A stretch of DNA of 64,000 nucleotides from Ligula intestinalis (lineage: Eukaryota > Platyhelminthes > Cestoda > Diphyllobothriidea > Diphyllobothriidae), in assembly GCA_036362985.1 (NCBI GenBank), contig JAYGXS010000003.1, positions 5,983,751-6,047,750 of the forward strand, in the 5' to 3' direction. Below the pieces are notes generated by a model, which ran no database searches, was not told where the DNA came from, and saw nothing but the letters and a program-made list of their open reading frames with translations. Shown one piece after another: positions 22,401-32,704 of this stretch (position 1 is the stretch's first letter; every line of letters starts with the position of its first letter). A program made the translations under genes and the position numbers.

Positions 22401-24834
22401 AGGAAAACAGTCGGGAATTCAGAATAAACTAACTGTTTAAGCTTATATAAGTTGCTGAAAGCAAGACAGATGGTTAACAGAATGCTAGGTAAGCAAGCAG
22501 AGACAAACCAACGAAAGGAATGGAATCAGATTTTTTAAAGGTTAGTACTGGTACTTACGGATTATTTAGATGAGAAAACGAAAGACAATTATTCGTATCT
22601 TCTCTTAGAGAAATCGCTGTAAAAATAATTTGCCACTTATCTTAAAATTCAAGTAGACTATTTTTGCGGAGCCAATATTTCCAGCGAGATGCCCGATTTG
22701 AAGAAAATTTCCTCGTCGAGCATTGGGGGTATCGAAAAAAAATTGGACGGAAGATCGTTAAAAACAATGTGTTTTTTTATCCAATTTTTGTCCAAAGACG
22801 GTATCTTTCGGTGAAGAACTTGAAATATAATATAATTCAACAACTTTACACAATGATTATTTTCCAACGTAATTGTGCCTGTTTTGCTTTATTTATGCGG
22901 TGGTATTGCATGAACGGGCTTCCTCTGCATGTAAAGCTTAGAGTTATCTATTACGCCCGATTTCCATTTTTTGCGGAATTTCGCCCTTTGCCAAATAAGC
23001 CGGTATTTCTTTAAAACTTTATTTTCCTTTATAAATCCCAATACGTGCTATTATGAAGAACGACCATTACTTTATTGCTGTAACACTTTGGGGGCCGCAG
23101 ATTGGGCTGCGTTTGTGTAAGAGGGAGTTACTTGTGAAAATAGTTGGATTTTATTAGTTAGATAACCTACTGTAGCTCAAAAGCATTAAGCGAGATCGGG
23201 TGCGAGGCCGCCACACCTGACTAGGGGTGCCATAAAGACCACATTAAGAGGGAGCCATTGCAGCCTAGCTGTCAGTTCGCCAGTCAGTCACACGGAACAA
23301 CAACACACACATTGGACTGAGTTATCCCGTCAGTTGGCAACCCTCCATGCTACGGCTTTAAACGCAACGTGATGGTTTTAAACGCATCAAATTGTTTGCA
23401 GTGAGAAGTGAAATTGCTGACTCAATGACCTCACACTATCCCCCCTCCCCCGCCCCTAGATCCAAGCCAGTTAGGAGACACCAACCGGTGCACACACTAA
23501 CTACACCGCGCAGATTGCGCCAGATAGAACATCGATCACGCAAATATGCGAAGGTTGGCATGAACCGTTTTTATTGGCTGCGAATGAAGGCTTAAGGTCT
23601 GAAGCGTGGATGTACTTCCATGTCTTATCATCTATTCTTCTGCAAAAGATTACAGAGCAGCATTTTTACGCCAACATAATGTTCTCCCCATACCGAGAGA
23701 CGTTCTATGATGAAATACTGCTGAACAAGTCTGCCTAGGGCTCAGTCAACTTCAAAAAGAAAACGCACTGGTTGATCTGACACTCGAGTTAAGTTAATCC
23801 TTGATCAGCAACATAATGAAGCCCGTCCTTTTCGTAAGATGATCTGCATATCAAAGTGCATGGTATCATAGTTGCAGCCCGTTTGCCAAAATCAAAAATT
23901 GATTGGTCTCGCTTCCCACAGAGGTGAGTTTGGCATCCGTAGGGGCGTAATAAATAATCCAAATCGGTGGAAGCATTCACCACGTATGTTAACACAGGCC
24001 GGTTGGAGGTCTCCACGTGGACTGGGCAGTCAATCTACCTTCTAGCCGCCTCTGTGGAATTGGAGCATGTACGTCGTTGGTGTGGGCAGTTTATGATTCA
24101 ATGGTGAGTCCCAGCACGGGAACCGTGATTGTTCGCTCATAAATTCACGCAACGGCGCTTCGTTCAAAAAGACCTCACATTATTGAAACTGAGAAGCCTT
24201 TCTGTTATATGAGCGTTATTTTGTCGAACGTTAAGCCCTCAGGTAGTCAGGTTCTTCATTATCTGCAATCCCAGCACGGGATTAACAAACCAGCATAAAA
24301 GACAGTGAGAATGAGCACGCCACTGCTCGTCAACACTCCCACTGAAGCCATGAGGACATACGAATAGCTAAGAGTAAATTGGGAGCTAGTTGTACGGCAT
24401 CTTCCGCGTTTTCTCACCTGACGCTTTTTTCCTATAAAGGCAGCACTGAATAGAGTTGACTGGATGGCCTGAGATTGCATGGACCACAATAGGGCATACG
24501 AAGTGGAAACCACGCCGTTTGTGGCATGCGTAGACGGTGTGGCCGAGCTTCACACAACGTTTTTGACGTTGAGAAGACAGGCTGGCTGTCCGTTCAACGG
24601 ACTGGTAGGTTTTCTCGCCCACGCTTACCACAACTTAGCGGAGCATGAGGTGACAACTGAGCTCTAGGTGTAATCACAGTTTAACTAGCAGTTTAAAGCA
24701 ATTAAGCATATTGTGCGAAATCCGACGCATTCGATTACCGTGTGTTTTAGAAAATACATAGAGTAATACGCATCGAGCATTAGTTTTTAAACCTTAATTA
24801 CATATTTACTCGTTTTATTTTTTTCCTTTGAAAG
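22401..24834. other. Probable host sequence, no gene recognised
   Basis: Between two LINE-E copies and upstream of the KLHL exon. Part of it (about 23190-23350) resembles a stretch at about 50090-50200 (CATAAAGGCC.C..TAAGA), so it may be an old repeat. I found no BTB-domain exon here. Confidence 0.35.
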
Positions 24835-25205
24835 ACTTAGCACATCAAATATTAATCAGATTTGGGACTTCGCAATGGAAACAGGACATCAGGATATTCG
24901 TCTAACCTGCCTGGACTTCATGCAAAAACACTTTGAGGAAGTTGTTGAGACAAGAGGTTTTGGAACACGATCTGAGGATGTACTCTGCCACTTGATCTCC
25001 AGCGATGAGTTGGTAGTGAGCAGAGAGGAGTTGGTAGTGGAGGCGATTTTCACGTGGGCAGGGTCAGCCAGTAACCAATCTAATCCTAGCCTGGAAGCGT
25101 CGTTGTCCCGTCTGCTGCACCTTGTTCGTTTGGCGAAGGTTTCGAGGATTATCTTTCTGAATTATTAAAATTCGAACATCCACAGTCCATTAACAGTTCT
25201 TGCAC
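24835..25205 (+). pseudogene. Kelch-like (KLHL) BACK-domain exon with apparent 1-nt frameshift
   Basis: KLHL proteins are substrate adaptors of Cullin-3 ubiquitin ligases; the BACK domain links BTB to the Kelch propeller. The exon follows a T-rich acceptor (TTTTTTCCTTTGAAAG). It reads NINQIWDFAMETGHQDIRL, CLDFMQKHFEEVV, LISSDELVVSREELVVEAI, FTWAG and LLHLVRL, a clear BACK helix series. The frame then ends early. One base back, the next frame reads FEDYLSELLKFEHPQSINSS and reaches a good donor (AC|GTAAGT) at 25205/25206, as expected for the end of BACK. A single T missing near 25129-25131 would explain this, either as a real lesion or an assembly error. No BTB or Kelch-repeat exon is seen in the window. 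Confidence 0.6.
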
Positions 25206-26214
25206 GTAAGTCTCCGGCTCATTCTACTATTTACTCTTGTCTGAATTGACCCCTTGCGTCTGGTGGCGTTTTTTTAAATTCAGTTAAAATGTGAAATACA
25301 CAACTTCTGCGTCATTTTGCACTGTTTGTAAGCTTTACAAACATGGTATTGTAAGCAATAAGCAAGTCTGTAAATAATAATGATAATTTGTATATTTAAG
25401 GCCCAAGGGGCCCTGTCATTACAAACTTAGTGCTATCGTGAAAATAAAAATAATGATGATAAGCAGTGAACTTTTATAAAATAATTGTCATCGGCAGTAA
25501 AAAAACTCTTAGATCGGTGGATGAGTTCAGCGGGTCACCGAGTTCAAAAAACTTTAGGAGAAAGAACTGCCTTTATAGGTAACAGGGTTTGATGTGGTTA
25601 GTTTGGGACCTGATGTTGAGGGTTCGGGACGTTTATGGTCATGGGAAAAAATAATATATCGTTGAGTTAAGAGGTGGTCATCCGGAAGGCAGGAGAAGGC
25701 AGTAGAAGTAAAGGCAACATCATCGAGTTGCTACCCACCAGATTCCAGAGCCAATCTCGAAGACCACAGCGAATGTTTCAAAAACGGAGAAGAATTCGCA
25801 GCCCTTGGAACTTATGCTTGACTCTGCAGAGGGAAATGCTAGCATATTTAGAAGCCATTTTAGCATCCTAGGAAGAGCTTCAAATGCCAGGAGGACCCTT
25901 TTCAAAATCTACAACTTGCGTGTTTGGAAAGGAAACGGACAGTAACGACTTTATTTTCTCTAAATTTAAATGCTTATATAATTTGCCTTTAAAAATCGAC
26001 AGTGTGGAAGACAGTCTATTATCGAGAGGAAGGTTGTTCCAAAAAAAAGCATATTTGGAGGTAAAAAGCGAGAACGGTTAGATGTGGAGCTACGAGGTGG
26101 TAAGATTATCATGGAAGAGTTACAAGTGGCGTAAGGTCGGTCTACTGGAAGGAGAGCGTTAATTTGTAGGAGATTAGGACTATTGTTAACGCGAAACAGA
26201 AAGCATAAGCCAGC

Positions 26215-27583
26215 TTAGGGTCTTCTTATCCAAAGAAATTTAATGTTTGCTAACTGACATCTATCTGTATAACACATACCAGACAAAGAAAGAGAAAATA
26301 TTTTACGAGTGAAAACTCGCTGAACCTTTTCAATCTTACTACGGTCATGCTGGGTCATGAGGCCAAAAAGCGGGCAGCAGTATTCTAGTATGGGAAGAAC
26401 AAACATGCGGTATAGTTTTAACTTCATTTCTGGAAGGAAAACATTGTGCGATATAAACCCACATATCTGTGCGGCCTTGGCAGAAATTCAATCTGCATGA
26501 GGTGATAATGCAAGCTTATTCGTGTAAGTAAGACCCAAATCCTTTATCGTAGATCTTTCGAACAGTGAACTTTTTTGGATGATAATGTGTCCAGGAAGCT
26601 ATGCGGGACCAAAACTCAAGAAACTACATTTTGATGGAGAAAACTCCATCTGCCATGTAGCGCTCCAACTTGAGAGAGTACGCAAGTCTGCGTTAACTTT
26701 ATCAACACAAGTACTGGCCGTGTCCTTATAAAATGAGTAAATACACTTAAGGTCATGAGCATAAATGAAATTTTCCGAATTATTTAGCACAGTTGAAATT
26801 TCATTTATGTATAGAATGAAAAGGAGGGGACCTAAAACCGTGCCTTGTAATGCACCACTCGTGATCGGCTGAAGCATCGAGTAGCTATTGCCTACTCAGA
26901 CCTTCTGGCTGCGGTTAGACAGGTAGGAGGTAATGAAATCGAGGAGGAAGGCCTGATGCCTAGGGCTTCCAGTTTTTTAAAAGGCGCCTACGAGGCACCT
27001 TGTCAAAAGCTTTACTAAGGTCAAAGTAAATCACGATGACTGATTGCTGTTCATTACGAAGTGAAGTACCCAGGTTAAGGAATGCCAAGTGGCAGGTTTC
27101 GCATGATCTTCCAGGTAGAAATCCATGCTTTGAGGCACTTAATAGTTTATTTTCTACGCAAAAATCGAGAATTTGATTAAAAATGATCTTTTCCAGAAGT
27201 ATGGCTAGGGCCGGGGTTTTATGAACACCTCGGTAGTTATTTACGTCCGAACGAGATCCTGACTTGAAGTCTGGAAGAATAATAGATATCTTCCATGAGT
27301 CAGGAAAGAAACCGTTTAGAAGATAAGCTGAGAAAAGATAACTTAGCAATCGGGGGAAGCTGAATACTCTCTTTATAAGTGAATTTGGAAGGCCGTCAGT
27401 TCCCGAGGAGTGCGAATTTTTTAGACGGATAATGTGCTTACGAATTACTACTATGGAGAAATCTATGGTACTGATAGTATTGACTGAGCATGGCTGAAAC
27501 GACGGGACCGGTTCAGATTCCATCGTAAGGTGTTTTGCAAAGAACGCATTGAACAGTTCAGCCTTCTCAGAGTCATCTTGCAC
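26215..27583 (-). pseudogene. LINE-E4 reverse transcriptase with YAHD active site
   Basis: The open part 26960-27583 has the fingers: SGTDGLPNSLIKR, FFPDSWKISIILP, GVHKTPALA, HGFLPGRSCETCH and YFDLSKAFDKVPRR. 26599-26877 has GALQGTVLGPLLFILY and YAHDLK (26752-26763) instead of YADD. The thumb at 26215-26427 has LPILEYCCPLFGLM. The D-to-H change is shared with copies 3 and 6. Confidence 0.75.
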
Positions 27584-27600
27584 AAAGTTTTTATTTTCAT

Positions 27601-28720
27601 TCAGTAAAAGGGGATTTCGTGACCTCGTTTAGCAAAGGACCGACGGCGGAACAGTTGGGTAATCGATTTTGCAGAGTTTAAGTCGCTGAGTGCGCAAGAT
27701 TCCCTATGTTTGTCACGTGCAAGACGAATATTTAACGCTAATTCAAAAATCTCTGTGATTCTAAGGTGCACAGATAATGAACTAGTAGACTGGTCTTTCA
27801 ACTGTCTTTGCAATTTCTTCAGTCTACACATAAGAAAATGAGGAACGGTGGGGTCCGAAGCATAAGGCTTAACAATTTTGATCGGCACAAATTCCAAAAT
27901 GCTATTTGAAATTGCCGTCATTAAGTCACCGAGAATTGTTACACTGTTCGTGGAGGAAAGCTCCTGCCAGTCTAGTGAGTCCATAAAGTTGTTACTTAAA
28001 TTAATATCAGCTAGGTCAAACGCACGATAGGTACGAGTGGTGCTAGCCTTTTTCGTAGAAGCAAGCGGAAGGCAACAAGGGATCAAAGTATGGTCACTTA
28101 GGAAGAGGTTTTGATTGTAGTCAACAAAAAGGGGAAAATGTCATTCGTGAAAATATAATCTAAAATATGCTGATGCCTTGTTGGGGAACAGACCAACTGA
28201 GACCAGTTTGAAAAATTGATGGTATCTAGGAGGGGCTGAAATCTGGATGGACAGCAGCTCAATGACCAATCAATTTCGGGAAAGTTGAAATCCCCAGCGA
28301 TAACTTTAGCATCAAAGGCGGACTCCGAAATCAGCCTAAATATTTCGTAAAGCTTTTCAGCATCTTCGGATGATGAGTTAGGGGGGTTATAAATGCATCC
28401 AATAATCGCCTTTTGACGGGCAGACAGGATAATGGATGCAAAGCAGTAATTGCCCGAGAATGACGCAGCATCTAGATCGAACGGGAAATGCTTATAAATA
28501 GCTTTAATATAGAGAAGACAACCGCCACCACGTTTACTAGGGCGGTCTTGACGGTAGAAATCATACTCGTCTATTATGAGTAAAGCATCAGAAATTAGTG
28601 GATGGGTCCACGACTCTGTAATGTATATAACATCTTGCTTCAGCTCGAATGCAATAGCCTTAAGTTGAGGCATCTTATTTAAAACAGATCTTGCATTAAG
28701 CAGGATGATATCTAGTGAAG
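27601..28720 (-). pseudogene. LINE-E4 endonuclease and linker
   Basis: 28098-28673 gives most of an APE endonuclease: DVIYITESWTHPL (catalytic E), RPSKRGGGCLLYI, GCIYNPPNSS, IAGDFNFPEIDW (Asp and Asn present) and LDYIFTND. The frame breaks just before SDHTL, and the linker follows at 27601-28086 (FLMCRLKKLQRQLKD). Confidence 0.75.
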
Positions 28721-28775
28721 CTTGAGTAATCGAACTAGGGTTATCTTTATTTAGTAATAAAAATTTGCAGGTGGG

Positions 28776-29720
28776 TTATTTGGTTGGAAGTTTGGAGAAT
28801 AGCCATCGACTGGAGCAGGACAATTTACATAAGAAAGCTGAGGGGGGGTAGCTGAAAGCTGCAGGAAGATAGCTCTGTGAGATCGATGGGCCATAGGGAT
28901 ACGTGCCGTGGTGAGTTTGCTGATAGTTACCGGGAAATTGGGAAAACCAAGACAGGAAAGACGGGAAAGAGAGGCTGGAGGGCGATGTAAGGTAACTATG
29001 AGAATTAAGCGGTGGAAAGCCTGGCCCAGTATGATACTTGTGATAAGTAGGGTAGCCTATATGTTTGTTAGCTTCCTGTTGTATAGGCTTAGTTAGTGTT
29101 TGGGAAGGCTGAATGCTCGCGGTTGAGTTCCGGATCCCACGCTTTCGACGACCTGAATTGGGTGCTTTAATAGAAGGTTTGGGAAAACTCTGATCGAGTA
29201 TCGAAGCTGTTGGTCTACCTGACGTAGAAGGCCTTTCGGAATTTCTAGGAAGGCTACCAGAATTACTAGCCATGGCAACTGGGGAAGCATTTAATTTGGA
29301 AGTAGACGGGGATGTCTGGTGACTTGAGGGGGATGAGACAGTTCCTGTACTTGGGAGCAGTAATCTAGTTTTGGCATGAATAAAAGTACATGGCTCGCTT
29401 GAGCCAGTTGCGGTGAATTTACTATTTCATTAGAAGAACTTGACGCTATTCTTCGCTCCATTGGAGTGAGATCATGACAGAGGAAATACATTGCATTTCT
29501 CAGATATTTGGAAACAAGCTCTTGCTGTTTAAAAATGGCGTCTATTTCAATGGGTGAAAATAGCTTGACTAAAATGGGTGGGTTTTTACTGCGAGATGAC
29601 AGTCTAATAGCCTCTGCTATTGTATAGTTAAATCCACAGGAGCAGAGGAAATGCATTGCAACGTCCATTGGCCTAATTGATTTCGGAACATTTTTCAGAA
29701 TAAAATTGTACGACCTTTTT
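28776..29720 (-). pseudogene. LINE-E4 ORF1, RRM-like region plus Ser/Pro/Tyr-rich tail
   Basis: YNFILKNVPKS and VAMHFLCSCGFNY..AIRLSSRSK..PILVKLFS follow an RRM-like pattern of alternating strands and helices, as in LINE ORF1 proteins. After a shift, 28776-29273 is low-complexity: SNSGSLPRNSERPSTSGRP, a basic patch GRRKRGIRNS, then a Ser/Pro/Tyr/Gln-rich tail. Function inferred: binding and packaging of element RNA. Confidence 0.55.
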
Positions 29721-30167
29721 TGTGCGCTTATATTTTTATGTAACTTGTCCGGAGGCTTTCTCTACAACGAAAGCATGGACCTCACGGTGTCACAGGGTCC
29801 GAAGGATCCCAGCTCTCTAAATGGTGGTGCTAACCGATGGTGATGCAGGTACTGCCAGCCTCGGATCTTCAAGTAATTGTACAAGACTTGATGAACCTGA
29901 CAAAGTTTTGTGCACAGATTGACCAAATTGCTATCTAAACACATCTGTTAAGTAATATTCGCTAGGTTATCGAACTGCTCCAGCTTACAATGGTTGTTTT
30001 GATGGACTCGGAGATGTGGTAAGTTTGGAATTTATATTTTCAGCGCCGGTACGGCACAATCTGTACAAAGTTAATTTCGAAAAAATAAAGATAAAAAGGA
30101 ATTTACCTATGTGTGCAAGTTGTAGGCTCTTGGCCCTACTTACGTGTTGTTTAAATTTATCAATAAC

Positions 30168-30177
30168 NNNNNNNNNN
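30168..30177. other. Assembly gap (10 N)
   Basis: Ten N bases inside the LINE-C 3' UTR; the true gap size is unknown. Confidence 0.99.
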
Positions 30178-30623
30178 ATTTGCTAAGACGTTTTATATAT
30201 TTGTAGCGATAAAGCCACTACAAAGTAGACGTAGAAAGTCGTAATAATGTCAGCAGGAATTGTCCTTTTGGGGCAACATTTAGCAATGTTTTGCAGGTAA
30301 TTTTTAACTAAAGATGAGAACTTATGGCAGTTAAAAAACTCTTACAGTGAAAATAAAGACAGTGTTCAACGTGCCTCCATGTTCAAAAAGTGTTTAAGAG
30401 AAAAAAACTGCATAGGAAGATAGTAGTAGGAACATAGTAGTTGAGTATAAATAGGTGTGGGTGATCTGATGAAGGTGAGTAGTCAACGAAACTGCAGAAT
30501 GTTTGACTGAAAACTTCTGCGTGACTTCATTTGATTCAGCAATGGTTAATGGAAATATCTAGGTTCTTTGGGGACACAGGGCAGAGAGAATAGCTTCAAG
30601 CGGATCTCCTAAATTTCCGATGG

Positions 30624-31250
30624 TCATTTCTCGGAGTTATGGAGAAAGCTGCTCGGAAAAGATAAGGAGAATAGAAGGTTAATAAAATCAGTGTTAAGAT
30701 AAATGTGCAGTCTCTGTTTGAAAGCATACAGGTTAGTTAACGACCTAATTTTCAGTGGCCAGTTTTCCCAAAGAAAGCTATACCTGGAAGCAAAAAACAA
30801 AGAGCGTTTACACAAGGAAGATGCAGGAGGGGGAATAACATGTGCCGAGTTTCTTAGGTTGTAGGGACGGCTAGTGGGGGTAATGACAGGAGTCCTGGGT
30901 AAATTCTGGCTATTATTGAGACGAAAAAGGAGACAAAAGTTTGCTTTCAACCTCCTGACCCAAAGGAACCTTATTTTTGTTTCTATTTGAGTAACAAGTA
31001 TTAGAAGCTTCGGATACAGCAGTTTTCGTGTGAATTTCTTTTGAATTTTTCGAATTTTTGAACGGCTTACTTCATTCATGAGACCGAAAAAGGGGCAACA
31101 GTATTTTAAGATGGGAAGCACGAAAATACGATAAAGTCTTAATTTCATTTCAGGAAGATATAAATTATCAGAGATAAAGCCGCAAATCTGTGCGGCTTTG
31201 GCTGTAATTCTATCGGCGTGAGGAGACAGGTCTAATTTATTGCTGTAGCT
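30624..31250 (-). pseudogene. LINE-C2 RT C-terminal (thumb) region
   Basis: Minus-strand open stretch with LPILKYCCPFFGLMN, IQKKFTRKLL, IRFLWVRRLKANFCLLFRLN and FFASRYSFLWENWPLKIR, the typical C-terminus shared by LINE-C and LINE-E. It is preceded by the LINE-F insertion. Confidence 0.7.
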
Positions 31251-31254
31251 TAAT

Positions 31255-32205
31255 CAGTATCAGTATCAGTATATTGAGGGTATGTAGGAAAAATTCCTTT
31301 GAGTGCCCTATTTGTACATATGTGCAGTGGTAGCAAAAAATTTGTTGCTTAGACTGTTGGCGAGGCCAGTTGTCCTGAGTCATAGGATGAAAATAGGAGC
31401 AGACAGTGAAAAAACTCCTCAGGGATTTTTAGGAGAAAAACTGTCGCCCTTGTGGGGGTAATGCGTGGGATTTAGGAGAGAAAAGGGGTTCCCACTGGGG
31501 GGCATTGCAAAGGTTCCCAGGATCATCACCGTGTGGAAGCCACGTCCTGATTCTTCCTTACTGATTGCAGAGTCCGCCACGGAACTGGAAAAACAGAGGC
31601 ATCCGTCCAGATCGTCGAGAGTCCGCTTTGGGTCGAACCAAGGGTGACTGTTTAGACTGGCAGGTCTGGCTGATAAGATCGCCAGCGGGTAATCACGGTA
31701 CGCAGATAGCCAAGTAGGGTAGACCGCGGAGACCTTCGCATGAGGCTATGCGTGGAAGGGCGTTATAAATAGCAAACGTGAATGGATATAAAAATTAATT
31801 CTACTGAAAAATTGGAAGTAACATTATTGTTTTTGCAAATTGTCAGTTCCGATCCATCGTGCACTGCTATATAGATCCAGTTTTTGCTTAAAACCCTCTA
31901 GCGATTCCGACATAACAACGTCCTGAGGGAGCGCATTCCACGCTCCGACCACCCTTTTTGAAAAGAAGTGTTTCCGAGCGTCCAGCCTGGCCCCTGTCAC
32001 CTTTTATTTGAGAGGATGACCCCTCAGATTCCTGGTCGTTGCTAATCCGAAAAAATTTCCTGATATAAGACAGCAGTCTTGAAGACGTAATACGCGGAAT
32101 GCTAGTATCAGGTCCACCCAAAGCTGCCTGTAGCGCAAAGGGAAGAGGTTGAGATTCGACAGCCGTGTTTCATAAGGCTGCGAGCCCTGCCCCATCCTTG
32201 ATCAT
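31255..32205 (-). mobile_element. LINE-F 3' fragment inserted in LINE-C2
   Basis: Begins with a CAGTAT repeat (3' tail, 31255-31275). Its coding end reads LFPLRYRQLWVDLILAFR, LRGHPLK and FFSKRVV-type motifs over two frames, like the LINE-A C-terminus. LINE-C sequence continues on both sides (..TGCTGTAGCTT and TTCAGTCATTAGGTCACC), so it is a later insertion. Confidence 0.7.
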
Positions 32206-32704
32206 TGATACGGGAATATTCAGTCATTAGGTCACCTTGAAAAATAACAAGTTGTGGCAGCCTTTCAGGCTCAAAGCACATGTATCGGCACTTAGAAGGT
32301 GAGCACTCCATCTGTAATGTTGAGCTCCACGCCAAAAGAGCGTGCAGATCAGAATGAATTTGTTCTAGGCCTCTCGCGGGTGTAGAGTTAGAGAATGAGT
32401 AAACACACTTGCGATCATCTGCATTAATATAAGATTGGGAGTGTTTAACACTCAATGAGATATCATTTATGTAAAGCAAAGAGAACAATGGACCTAGCAC
32501 GGTACCTTGAAGGACACCACTCAAAATTGCGGTAGGAGTAGAGTATGAGGATCCCACTAAAACATTTTGTTGTTGATTTGAAAGGTAAGTTCTGACAAAG
32601 TCAGTAAGAGGACTACGAAATCCTATAGCCTCTAGCTTGGCTTGGAGCCTCCTGTGAGGAACTATATCAAATGCTTTACTAAGGTCAGAATAGATAACTA
32701 CCAC
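32206..32704 (-). pseudogene. LINE-C2 RT palm
   Basis: Minus strand: YSDLSKAFDIVPHRRL, GVLQGTVLGPLFSLLY, then NADDRK in place of YADDLK, then WSSTLQMECSPSKC. The frame runs into LINE-E5 on one side and produces a long chimeric open frame (32108-32941) that is not a real gene. Confidence 0.7.

Larger units (their letters stand above)
25384..29945 (-). mobile_element. LINE-E copy 4, long copy
   Basis: Minus strand, about 4.5 kb, from the common 3' end (TTAAGGCCCAAGGGGCCC) through RT, endonuclease and ORF1. It is the best-preserved LINE-E on this strand, though every ORF is broken. Confidence 0.8.
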
